Source: Desulfosediminicola flagellatus (lineage in GTDB: Bacteria; Desulfobacterota; Desulfobulbia; Desulfobulbales; Desulfocapsaceae). From it: DNA of 64,000 nucleotides. The stretch covers positions 1,442,001-1,506,000 of the forward strand of contig NZ_CP050698.1 in the NCBI RefSeq assembly GCF_005116655.2. Direction: 5' to 3'. Of this stretch, positions 8,854 through 16,970 are shown in pieces (the first letter of the stretch is position 1; the number at the start of each line of letters is the position of its first letter). The position numbers and the translations under genes were made by a program. The notes beneath the pieces were generated by a model that was given only the letters and a program-made list of their open reading frames with translations, ran no database searches and had not been told where the DNA came from.

Positions 8854-10035
8854 ATGTCCACGTTCAGAATAAAAAAGCAGAACGTAATCGCAGAAGAGGG
8901 TCTTCGCCTCTTTAACGATGCCTTTGAGGTTTCTGCTGATGAGCAGGATCCCCATGGTATTCTAGTGCGTAGTTCTCCTGTTGACGTAGATGACTATCCC
9001 TCACTCTATGCCGTAGCCAGAGCCGGAGCCGGAGTAAACAATATCAATGTGGCAAGGGCGACTGAAAAAGGTATTTGTGTATTTAATACTCCTGGAGCGA
9101 ACGCTAACGCAGTTGTCGATCTTATCTTTCCCATGGTTGGTGTATGGAAGAGAAACATCTATAAAGGACTTCGTTTTTGCGAATCTCTTGCAGACCTTGA
9201 GCCTGAAGATGTGGGTCCTGTAGTTGAGAAGAGAAAAGCGGCCTTTAAAGGTGAGGAGATTGGTGGCAAGACTCTGGCCGTAGTGGGACTAGGGCAGATA
9301 GGTATGCGACTGGCTAATGGTGGCATTCAGCGGCGGATGATTGTCAAAGGGTACGATCCTTCCCCGGCCGTTGAAAATATCCATCAACTCTCACCTGATG
9401 TGAAAATCTGCAGATCATTAAAAGATGCCGTAGGTGACGCTGATCTGGTTTCTATTCATCTCCCTTTAAATGATAGAACCCGAGAGCTGGTTAACGCCGA
9501 ATTTATCAGTAAGATGAAAAAAGGTGCGATTCTGATAAATTATTCCCGCGAGCAGATTGTTGATGAAGAGGCGGTGATAGAAGCGCTCGACAGGGGAGAC
9601 CTTGAAGCATATCTGACAGATTTTCCCACATCGAGAAATGTTGGCCATGATAAAGTGCTGACCACTCCCCATCTTGGTGCTTCTACTTCCGAGTCTGAAG
9701 AGAATTGTGCCTGTATGGCTGTTAAGGAGCTTTCAGCATATCTCAAATATGGCAATGTTGTTCATAGTGTAAATTTCCCTAATATCGAATCCACTCCTGC
9801 AGATGCTGTACACAGCAGGCTGATTGTCATTAACAGGGATGTGCCGGGGATGATCGCATTTATTTCCAATGTATTTGGTAATCATAGTCTAAACATTGCC
9901 AGTTATTTGAACCGCTCTAATGGAACTGTCGGGTATAACATCATTGATGTTGAATCGGCAATTTATCCTGAACTTGTTAAAGAAATTGAACAGAATGAGG
10001 ATGTTATACGTACTCGAATTATTCGTTTCAGTTAA
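8854..10035 (+). CDS. serA: D-3-phosphoglycerate dehydrogenase
   Basis: Oxidises 3-phosphoglycerate to 3-phosphohydroxypyruvate, the first committed step of serine synthesis, using NAD. ATG at 8854 is chosen because GAGGAG stands 6 bases upstream; a GTG at 8812 would add 14 unlikely residues. The protein has 393 residues. The NAD-binding Rossmann motif GLGQIG, the DLVSIHLPL segment, and catalytic His in TPHLGAST are present. The C-terminus carries an ACT regulatory domain (VINRDVPGMIAFISNVFG), suggesting allosteric control by serine or another amino acid. serC is not adjacent. Confidence 0.93.
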   Translation: MSTFRIKKQNVIAEEGLRLFNDAFEVSADEQDPHGILVRSSPVDVDDYPSLYAVARAGAGVNNINVARATEKGICVFNTPGANANAVVDLIFPMVGVWKRNIYKGLRFCESLADLEPEDVGPVVEKRKAAFKGEEIGGKTLAVVGLGQIGMRLANGGIQRRMIVKGYDPSPAVENIHQLSPDVKICRSLKDAVGDADLVSIHLPLNDRTRELVNAEFISKMKKGAILINYSREQIVDEEAVIEALDRGDLEAYLTDFPTSRNVGHDKVLTTPHLGASTSESEENCACMAVKELSAYLKYGNVVHSVNFPNIESTPADAVHSRLIVINRDVPGMIAFISNVFGNHSLNIASYLNRSNGTVGYNIIDVESAIYPELVKEIEQNEDVIRTRIIRFS

Positions 10036-10236
10036 CCGTCTTTGACGCTCTCATGTTGCAGTATAAAAAACATTACGGCTAGACGCTTGTATTTAGGTGA
10101 AGGATGGGAATTTATACTACTTAGGAATGGGATAGTACAAAAAATTGTATGTTTTGACCCCTTAAAGGGATAGGCAAAAAGATGTGATTTTTATAACTAC
10201 CTGAAAGTATTGATTGTTGTTTTGTGTTCTTCATTG

Positions 10237-10252
10237 TGGCATGGTTGGTGCA
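10237..10252 (+). promoter_or_regulatory. Candidate sigma-54 (-24/-12) promoter
   Basis: TGGCATGGTTGGTGCA matches the RpoN consensus TGGCAC-N5-TTGCW, with the invariant GG and GC dinucleotides at exactly the required spacing and only two deviations. The predicted start is near 10264, about 25 bp ahead of a strong terminator. Enhancer sites were not identified. Confidence 0.5.
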
Positions 10253-10263
10253 ATAAAGATTAT

Positions 10264-10335
10264 GCTTTTATCTCTTCTCTCCTTTCTCCTAAGAAAAACC
10301 GACCTGGCTCCCCCGCCTCGTCGGTTTTTCTTATT
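10264..10335 (+). ncRNA. Candidate ~70 nt small RNA with pyrimidine-rich 5' part
   Basis: Between the predicted sigma-54 start and the terminator lies a UC-rich tract at 10271-10290 (TCTCTTCTCTCCTTTCTCCT). It is complementary in type to Shine-Dalgarno sequences. It is followed by a long hairpin whose loop is also C-rich (CTCCCCCGCCTC). No ORF is present. Promoter, anti-SD tract and terminator in this order are the usual layout of a base-pairing regulatory RNA. It could alternatively be a terminated leader of the DUF362 gene 35 bp downstream. Confidence 0.45.
10290..10335 (+). terminator. Intrinsic terminator
   Basis: A 14 bp perfect stem pairs 10290-10303 with 10320-10333 around a 16-base C-rich loop. 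The right arm contains a run of five T (GTCGGTTTTTCTT). It lies 255 bp downstream of serA and 35 bp upstream of the DUF362 gene, so it isolates the two. Confidence 0.8.
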
Positions 10336-10369
10336 TAGGCTACCTTACTTTGTGTTTCTCTTTTAAATT

Positions 10370-11311
10370 ATGAACGTTCTTTCTTCCAATCCCTCAGTAA
10401 TATTACGTAGGTGCAAAGACTATTCAGAGCGAGCTCTTTTGGATAGTATTGATATTGCTCTGTCTAATCTTGAGTTACCTGCCAGCCTGACGGGTTTACG
10501 CGTTCTGGTTAAACCGAACCTTATCAGCAGCAGAGGGCCAGCGCTTGCCTGCACGCATGGTGCTTTTCTGGCGGCAGTTGTTCAGTGGCTGGGGGAGAAC
10601 GGGGCGCAGGTGATAATTGGTGATTCACCTGCTTTTGGAACCACACAGTCGGTGATGGATAAGCAGGGGATTAGTCATCACCTGAGTGGCCTGCAGTACA
10701 AGCAAGTTAAATTCAGCACCCCTGTATCTAAAACGCTTTCAAATAATCTGAGTGTTGATGTTGCTGCAGAAGCGCTTGATTGCGACCTGTTTTTGAATCT
10801 GCCGAGATTGAAGGCTCATAACCAGATGTTTATGACCGGGGCTGTAAAAAATATATTCGGTATCGTTGTTGGCATGCGAAAAGCGATGCTGCATATGGTC
10901 CATGGAAGTTCACATCATGAATTTGCAGATATAATTATTCGCCTGTCGGAACTATTACCTCCGCATCTTTCACTTATAGACTGTATCGAGGTGATGCATC
11001 GTTCTGGTCCTTTGGATGGAGAACTGCTTGGCGTAGGATGTATTGGTGCATCCAGATGCCCTGTGGCTCTGGATACAAGTATGTTGGATATACTTGAAGT
11101 TTCACCTAATCGCAGTCCTCTCTGGAAAGCTGCAACTTCTCTCAATATTATCGGGAGTGACCCGCGAAGAATTGTCTACCCGTTTGATAATCCGGCTTGT
11201 TATCACGGTTCAGGTTTTGTGACGCCAGAAGGTCTTAACCCGGTCAGGTTTAATCCGTTCAGGTTTCTGCTGAGTAGTATCAGGCGGATACGACTTGCTA
11301 TTCGTGCATGA
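10370..11311 (+). CDS. DUF362 domain protein
   Basis: A 313-residue protein matching the DUF362 family: VLVKPNLISSRGP near residue 48, then GDSPAF, DCDLFLNLPRLKAHNQMFMTGAVKNIFGIV, and DCIEVMHRSGPLDGE-type segments. Members often occur with ferredoxin domains and iron-sulfur or radical chemistry, but this one has no cysteine cluster. Its biochemical role is unknown. No clear Shine-Dalgarno precedes the ATG. fabL follows 68 bp downstream on the same strand. Confidence 0.8.
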   Translation: MNVLSSNPSVILRRCKDYSERALLDSIDIALSNLELPASLTGLRVLVKPNLISSRGPALACTHGAFLAAVVQWLGENGAQVIIGDSPAFGTTQSVMDKQGISHHLSGLQYKQVKFSTPVSKTLSNNLSVDVAAEALDCDLFLNLPRLKAHNQMFMTGAVKNIFGIVVGMRKAMLHMVHGSSHHEFADIIIRLSELLPPHLSLIDCIEVMHRSGPLDGELLGVGCIGASRCPVALDTSMLDILEVSPNRSPLWKAATSLNIIGSDPRRIVYPFDNPACYHGSGFVTPEGLNPVRFNPFRFLLSSIRRIRLAIRA

Positions 11312-11379
11312 ATTGTAATAGTTATCACGTCAGCCTCCCCAAATAACCAAAAGAATAACCAGCATCCAGGATACAATAC

Positions 11380-12132
11380 ATGTTTAACATAGAAGGTAAA
11401 GTAGCTCTTATTACAGGTGGTTCTCGCGGTATCGGCAGAGCAATTGCTCTGAGACTAGCGGAAAACGGTGTCGATGTGGTGGTGAATTATGTTCGCCATA
11501 AAAAAGATGCGGAAGAAACGGCACATCTAGTTGAACAGAGGGGTGCCCGCTGTCTGGTGGTGAAAGCGAATGTGGCAAAAGAAGACGATGTCTGTTCGAT
11601 GTTCGAACGGCTGGAAAATGAGTTTGGGCGGCTGGATTTTCTGGTGAGTAACGCAGCTTCAGGCGTTTTGAAACCCGCAATGGAATTGACCGAACGGCAT
11701 TGGAACTGGGCGATGGATATCAATGCCCGTGCATTATTGTCCCTGGTTCAGCATGGTGTACGCATGATGCAGTCCGGCAGTCGCGTTATGGCGGTATCCA
11801 GTTTGGGGTCTGTTCGTGCCATAGAAAACTATACCACTGTTGGCGCCTCTAAAGCAGCACTTGAATCTCTGGTTCGTCATCTGGCTGTAGAATTAGGTCC
11901 ACAGGGGATCATTGTCAATACAATCAGTGCTGGTGCAGTCGATACCGATGCTTTAAAACATTTCCCAAACAGAGATGAAATCCTTGCCACTGCTCTAGCA
12001 CGAACACCTCTGGGAAGACTGACAACACCTGATGATGTTGCCAATATTGCCCTGTTTTTATGTAGTGATCTCGCTTCGATGATTCAGGGGCAGGTTATTA
12101 CAGTTGATGGTGGTTATGCCATTCGCGGCTAA
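11380..12132 (+). CDS. fabL: Enoyl-ACP reductase III-like SDR (FabL type)
   Basis: A short-chain dehydrogenase of 250 residues, predicted to reduce trans-2-enoyl-ACP with NADPH in fatty acid synthesis. The N-terminal cofactor motif is TGGSRGIG. The catalytic spacing is Tyr-X6-Lys (YTTVGASK), as in Bacillus subtilis FabL, not the Tyr-X3-Lys of ordinary FabG-like SDRs. NAASGVL, ENYTTVG, VDTDALKHFPNR and the terminal TVDGG are also FabL-like. AGGA lies 8 bases before the ATG. No other fatty acid gene is adjacent. A different SDR substrate cannot be excluded, but the FabL match is strong. Confidence 0.85.
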   Translation: MFNIEGKVALITGGSRGIGRAIALRLAENGVDVVVNYVRHKKDAEETAHLVEQRGARCLVVKANVAKEDDVCSMFERLENEFGRLDFLVSNAASGVLKPAMELTERHWNWAMDINARALLSLVQHGVRMMQSGSRVMAVSSLGSVRAIENYTTVGASKAALESLVRHLAVELGPQGIIVNTISAGAVDTDALKHFPNRDEILATALARTPLGRLTTPDDVANIALFLCSDLASMIQGQVITVDGGYAIRG

Positions 12133-12135
12133 ATA

Positions 12136-12317
12136 GTTTCGAACCTAAAACTACCCTTGGCTCAATCTCAGCGTTACGCTTGAAATTTTGTCATCAGGTA
12201 AGCGAGGAACAAGACTCCGGGATATCAATTATATACTTGCGGTAAAAATCCCAAGCGTGCCTTGATCTTGAACCAGGTGAGCGCAGACTCTGAATGTTGA
12301 GTTTTAGGATAGGAGCT
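12136..12317. repeat. Miniature inverted-repeat element, copy B
   Basis: The ends are inverted (TCGAACCTAAAACTAC on the left; TCCTATCCTAAAACTCAA on the minus strand of the right). Interior blocks GATATCAATTATATACTTGCGG and GCCTTGATCTTGAACCA correspond to copies C and D. It fills most of the 266 bp fabL-maf gap. No ORF is seen. Confidence 0.6.
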
Positions 12318-12398
12318 AAATGGATTTTTCCTCTATTACGACTAAACGACTACAACGTTTGTTGTGCAACAACTACCATTTAATGAATTACTGGAATT

Positions 12399-13010
12399 AT
12401 GATTTACAAAACGATTAAGCCGTTCACTCTTGCATCACAATCTCCGCGTCGAAAAGATTTTTTTACTGATTTAGGAATCGAATTTACTGTAAATTCCGCA
12501 GAAATTGATGAAACCCCAACGCCAGATGAATCTCCCAAGACCTATGTTGAACGCATCTCTCTTGAAAAAGCGCATGCAGTAAGCCGCCAAAAGAGAAACA
12601 GCTTCGTGCTCGCTGCTGATACTGCTGTCTGTCTTGGTGAGCGAATTCTTGGCAAGCCTGGAAACGAAGAGGAGGCTGTTGAAATGTTGCTTGCTCTTTC
12701 AGGGCACCGCCATATAGTCAGATCCGGATATTGCTTTGTAAATGAAGAGGAAGGGATCGAAGTCCTGGAATCGGTATCGACTGAAGTCTATTTCTCTGAT
12801 TTCGATGAATCTGTGGCCAGAGGTTACGTGGCAACGGGAGAATCTCTCGATAAAGCCGGAGCATATGGCATCCAGGGGAATGGATCTTTTCTTGTAAAAA
12901 AAATAGTTGGTTCGTATACCAATGTTGTTGGATTGCCGATGGCTGAAGTTGTAGCTTCTATGGTTCAGTTGGGAATAATCTCACCTGCTGTGTTAATTAC
13001 TCAGGATTAA
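12399..13010 (+). CDS. maf: Maf family nucleotide pyrophosphatase
   Basis: Predicted to hydrolyse non-canonical or excess nucleoside triphosphates (dTTP/UTP-type YhdE group likely), a housekeeping step linked historically to septum inhibition. The 203 residues are standard length. The N-terminal substrate loop LASQSPRRKDFF, ADTAVCLG with the catalytic Asp, LSGHRHIV, and KAGAYGIQGNG are all present. It stands alone between copies B and E of the dispersed repeat. Confidence 0.92.
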   Translation: MIYKTIKPFTLASQSPRRKDFFTDLGIEFTVNSAEIDETPTPDESPKTYVERISLEKAHAVSRQKRNSFVLAADTAVCLGERILGKPGNEEEAVEMLLALSGHRHIVRSGYCFVNEEEGIEVLESVSTEVYFSDFDESVARGYVATGESLDKAGAYGIQGNGSFLVKKIVGSYTNVVGLPMAEVVASMVQLGIISPAVLITQD

Positions 13011-13362
13011 TCAATATCTTGAAATGACCGATATGTTCTGAGAGGTTGAAGCAGCCTTGATATCTTGACATTTACCATTCAAAAGAGTAATTGTTGCCGT
13101 AACATACTTATATGAAAAGTAATTTTATGTTTTTCCCGTATGCTGCTTTGTCCGCTTCACTCTTTAAGTTCTCTCTGGGGCTCTGTTGTAATGGAACCGG
13201 ACTGGTCTGTAATGAGCGGGAAAAGGAGGCGAAGATCGCCTTCGCTTTACGATTATCGCTCTGTTGACTTGGAATTAAAGCCGATTTTCTGTACTATATT
13301 TCTTAGTTGACTCTTTGTATGCTGCAGCATCAATCCGGTAATTTTGCTGTGGTTTAAAGCTT
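13011..13362. other. Non-coding gap between maf and the HEAT/PilZ gene
   Basis: No convincing ORF is seen. The sequence contains a possible sigma-70 promoter (TTGACA at about 13066 with TAATTG 17 bases on) and a short perfect hairpin AGGCGA-AGA-TCGCCT near 13227. Neither can be tied to a product. The repeat copy E begins immediately afterwards. Confidence 0.4.
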
Positions 13363-13500
13363 GGGAGGTTGTCCGAAAATGCAATTTTATCCCGAATCTT
13401 CGTTGTTTGGAAATAATAGCGTATCCATATAGTTAATATTGCAACGTTATATTTTAAATATCACCGAGATGAGGATGTGCATTTTGAGACGGCTTCCTAG
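13363..13500. repeat. Miniature inverted-repeat element, copy E
   Basis: This is the copy with the clearest ends. Left reads GGAGGTTGTCCGAAAATGCA; the right end on the minus strand reads GGAAGCCGTCTCAAAATGCA, 15 of 20 positions identical. The interior AATCTTCGTTG matches copy D (ACTCTTCGTTG). It ends 43 bp before the start of the downstream gene and so may lie within its leader. Confidence 0.7.
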
Positions 13501-13542
13501 TGGACCGGCAGGAGTGACAGCACTTCATCAGGAGCCTGTTTA

Positions 13543-16500
13543 ATGATTGAGGCAGCCCGACATCAAGAGTTTATTAATACTCTCAAAACATTCAATAATG
13601 CAGCCGTTTCCATTCGGTTGTACCCGGCGAATGCTCCCCAGATTACCAATGCGTTTGAGCGAGGGTATAAAGCCGTAAAACACCATCTGCGTCAGCATGG
13701 TAATTTTACTCTGAGGCTACGCGATGAAGGCCCTGAATTGTGTGGGGTTCCTCTTGATCTTGAAGTGCTTAAGTCCATATCAAATCTTATAGTGTTCAGG
13801 CAATTAGCACATCTTCAGGCTGATCTGTTTCAAATTGATCGAGGTCTTGATCGTAAAATTTTCCAAAAAATACTGGATGTATTTAGTGCCAAGGTCGATC
13901 TGATTAAGCAGCAGGGAGGAGGCCGGGCATACATTAGTGGTTTGGGTCTTGATCGCTATTTCCCAGAAGAAGATGAGTCTTCCCTCCAACCTGAATCCGC
14001 TGATACGAGTGCGTCTGCTGGAACGGAAGAAGAAGGTGATGTTGTCTCTGTTACTGTGCGTAAAGAGTATATCGATGTCCTTCTTGGTCGGGAGCGTCGG
14101 GTAGGAATTGTCACCGAGTTACAAACAGAGCTATCCATACCGGATCGAGGTGCTTCAATTTTGGCTACAGCCATTCGAGGGGTGCTTGAAAGTTTATTGA
14201 AGAAAAAGCAGTTTGTGACCTCTTCAGCCTTTGATATGGTTTTGGAAAACTGTGGCAAGCTGATTGATGCTGAAAAGCGTCAGCAGCTTGTAATGCAGAC
14301 AGGTGAGATTTTACTTAAGAACATTGATTCCCGGTCTGCCATTTTGCTATTAGGTCAGACTCCTGAAAAAGAGAGTGCTAAATCGTTACTCATTTCAATA
14401 TTGCAAAACATCTCTCTTGAATTTTTTGGAGAAATAATTCGCGAATTGCGAAAACGAGCTGCTCAGTTTCGTCTCACGCAGAATGAAGATTCAACGCAGG
14501 TTCGCTTTATCAATTCGGTTACTGAACGATTGCTTGCAACGCCGAAAGGTAAACAGTATCTAGGCCAGGAAAAGGCCAAGTCAATCATGCAGGCTGGTGA
14601 AAAGACACGCCTTGCCCGAAGAGTTCAAGCAAGCGTCAAGTCACTTATGCAGGGTAATAAGGAGGTGTTGAAAAGTGAAGAATTCAATGTTCATCTCCCT
14701 TTTGTCCTGCAGAAAATGGAAGCCGAGGGGCTTGAAAAGGAAGTTCAGGCGGTACTGAAAAGGTTGACTAAGAATTTCCTTGAAGGTGATGCTGAACTTC
14801 GGACCCGGGTTATTAGAAGTTTGTCTCAGGTTGGTGAAAATCTGGCAATGGAGAAGCGCTGGAACTCTCTGGCAACTATTGCAGATCCCTTATTGTATTG
14901 GATTAGGCACTCTGACAATGGTGATTTTATCTTCGAAAAGATATGTCGCGTATTGCAGTCGTTGATGGGGTATTCCTGGACAACTGGAGAACTCAAACAA
15001 GGAGATGCTATTCTTTCGGTTTTCTACCAGATCAGGTCAGGTACTGCAAAAAAATCAGAAGCTGTTCGAACAATAATTGAACGAACTCAGGATAAAAATC
15101 TGGATAGAGCGCTATTATCTCACCTGCTGGAAGAGAGCCTTGCAAAACCGAAAGATGAGATACTTAGTCGCAGGTTAATACTTCAGGGACCGATAGCTTC
15201 GCGATTTCTAGTAGATAGCCTCATCCGTGCAGATAAAACTGAGGACCGTATCAAGATAATTGATCTCTTGACGTATGGAGAACAGTTTCTGGCACCTATT
15301 CTTGTCGAGAAGCTTGATGAACCAATGCCGTGGTACGGCAAACGGAACCTCCTTAAACTTCTGGCAGAGACCGGAGCCCCAGAGCATGTTGACAGTGTAT
15401 ATCCATTCCTCCAGCACGATGATCTCCGAGTGCAACGCGAGGCTTTTGCCTGTCTGTATAAAATAAGTGGTAAAACGCGCAAAAAAGCGCTTCTGCACGC
15501 TCTTTCTGAAGCAAGCGAAACAATGAAGCTGCAAATAGTGAGAGCACTTATACCTTTTGCCGATGCTGAGGTGACAAGAGGGTTGAGTCAACTTCTTGAG
15601 GAACATGAGTTCTACTCTGCTGATTTTCGCGATACCCTGCTCTCTAATGTGTGTCTTGCCATAGCCAGGTGTCCCTATCCCGATTCCGAAAAAGTGTTGT
15701 TAAATTTTCTCGAGATGCAGGGCAAGCGAGGCTATAAAAAAATTGGCACTAAAGTCTGGAGCGCAGCTGAAGCTGCTCTCAAGCAGGCTGAAAACAGTCA
15801 ATTGGGAGAGCGCCAGTTTAAGGCCAAGGTCAGTCAGATTCGAAAGAGTGCAATCAGTCAGGCCGGTGTTGGTCAGAAGGCTTCGACTGAGAAAAAATCT
15901 ATTACCGGACTACCAGAAGAAAAGTCGATTCGTAAACTGCTTGCTGCTGATGATACAGATGTCGCAAAAGGTATGCTGCTTGAGTTGATCGCCAAAATAT
16001 CGAGGTTAAGAAAGTTTTCACAGGCAGAGCAACTGCGTGACTGGCTTATCGATATTGATTCAATGGCTTTAACTGATATTATCAAAGCCGCCGAGATCAT
16101 TGAAGAAGAAAAGCATGCAGCTGTCGACAAGGGACACTTGCAGATATGGTCCGGTCTTTTTGATGTGTTGAGCACAGAAGAATTCAGCATGTTTTATCAC
16201 AGCCTTGAACATAAACTGTACGCTAACGAAGAGATTATAATCAAAAAAGGTGCTAAGCAGACCTCTCTATTTTTTATTAACTCTGGAAGGGTCAAACTAT
16301 TTTATAATGAGCGGGATACTGAGATACTAATAAAGACCTTGCAAAAAGGAGAGATTCTTGGCGTGGGGACATTCTTTGATGCCTCACTCTGGACGCTGTC
16401 GGCAGCAGCTTTAGGGCAGACAAATATCTCGATGTTGCCTTTAGACAAAGTGAGGGCATGGCAGGATGACTTTCCTGCGCTCGAATCCAAGTTGCGCGAT

Positions 16501-16908
16501 TTTTGTCACAGGTTTGAAAGTGTTAATGACATATTCAAAAACTCAGATAAAGACAGAAGGGAATACAAGCGGCATAAGGTGACCTCCCAGCGTGTAGCGA
16601 TAACTTTACTTGATAAAAACGGCAAAACTACCGGTGTGAGCGGAAAAGGTGATCTGTTTGATTTTTCCCGCGGCGGAACGTCATTTTATATGCGGATCTC
16701 GAAAAGAGATAACGCACGACTGCTTCTTGGCAGAGGTCTAAAAGTTACTCTGCCTATTGAAGAAACATCCGGTACTCCTGTGAGTTTTATAGGGGATATC
16801 GTTGCGGTAAAGGCGCATCATGCAATGGAATATGAATATTCTGTACACATAGAATTTAATACTCCGCTGGGTAATTCCCAAATGCAGCAGGTATTGCGTT
16901 TGCTGTAA
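13543..16908 (+). CDS. HEAT-repeat protein with cNMP-binding and PilZ domains
   Basis: A 1121-residue cytoplasmic protein with no signal peptide. Residues 1-150 are unassigned. A long helical middle (about 200-800) contains HEAT-like repeats (for example around VYPFLQHDDLRVQREAFACL). A cyclic-nucleotide-binding beta barrel follows at about 871-985 (LYANEEIIIKKGAKQTSLFFI). A C-terminal PilZ domain lies at about 1005-1121 with the c-di-GMP signatures RREYKRH and DFSRGG. It probably senses c-di-GMP, and possibly a second cyclic nucleotide, through a protein-interaction scaffold. AGGAG lies 8 bases before the ATG. The partner is unknown; the next gene, 62 bp downstream, may be cotranscribed. Confidence 0.8.
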   Translation: MIEAARHQEFINTLKTFNNAAVSIRLYPANAPQITNAFERGYKAVKHHLRQHGNFTLRLRDEGPELCGVPLDLEVLKSISNLIVFRQLAHLQADLFQIDRGLDRKIFQKILDVFSAKVDLIKQQGGGRAYISGLGLDRYFPEEDESSLQPESADTSASAGTEEEGDVVSVTVRKEYIDVLLGRERRVGIVTELQTELSIPDRGASILATAIRGVLESLLKKKQFVTSSAFDMVLENCGKLIDAEKRQQLVMQTGEILLKNIDSRSAILLLGQTPEKESAKSLLISILQNISLEFFGEIIRELRKRAAQFRLTQNEDSTQVRFINSVTERLLATPKGKQYLGQEKAKSIMQAGEKTRLARRVQASVKSLMQGNKEVLKSEEFNVHLPFVLQKMEAEGLEKEVQAVLKRLTKNFLEGDAELRTRVIRSLSQVGENLAMEKRWNSLATIADPLLYWIRHSDNGDFIFEKICRVLQSLMGYSWTTGELKQGDAILSVFYQIRSGTAKKSEAVRTIIERTQDKNLDRALLSHLLEESLAKPKDEILSRRLILQGPIASRFLVDSLIRADKTEDRIKIIDLLTYGEQFLAPILVEKLDEPMPWYGKRNLLKLLAETGAPEHVDSVYPFLQHDDLRVQREAFACLYKISGKTRKKALLHALSEASETMKLQIVRALIPFADAEVTRGLSQLLEEHEFYSADFRDTLLSNVCLAIARCPYPDSEKVLLNFLEMQGKRGYKKIGTKVWSAAEAALKQAENSQLGERQFKAKVSQIRKSAISQAGVGQKASTEKKSITGLPEEKSIRKLLAADDTDVAKGMLLELIAKISRLRKFSQAEQLRDWLIDIDSMALTDIIKAAEIIEEEKHAAVDKGHLQIWSGLFDVLSTEEFSMFYHSLEHKLYANEEIIIKKGAKQTSLFFINSGRVKLFYNERDTEILIKTLQKGEILGVGTFFDASLWTLSAAALGQTNISMLPLDKVRAWQDDFPALESKLRDFCHRFESVNDIFKNSDKDRREYKRHKVTSQRVAITLLDKNGKTTGVSGKGDLFDFSRGGTSFYMRISKRDNARLLLGRGLKVTLPIEETSGTPVSFIGDIVAVKAHHAMEYEYSVHIEFNTPLGNSQMQQVLRLL

Positions 16909-16970
16909 AAGAGTGAATGGCGTAGCTAATACTATATTAATTTGTAATCTCAGGAGATAACACTTTAGCA

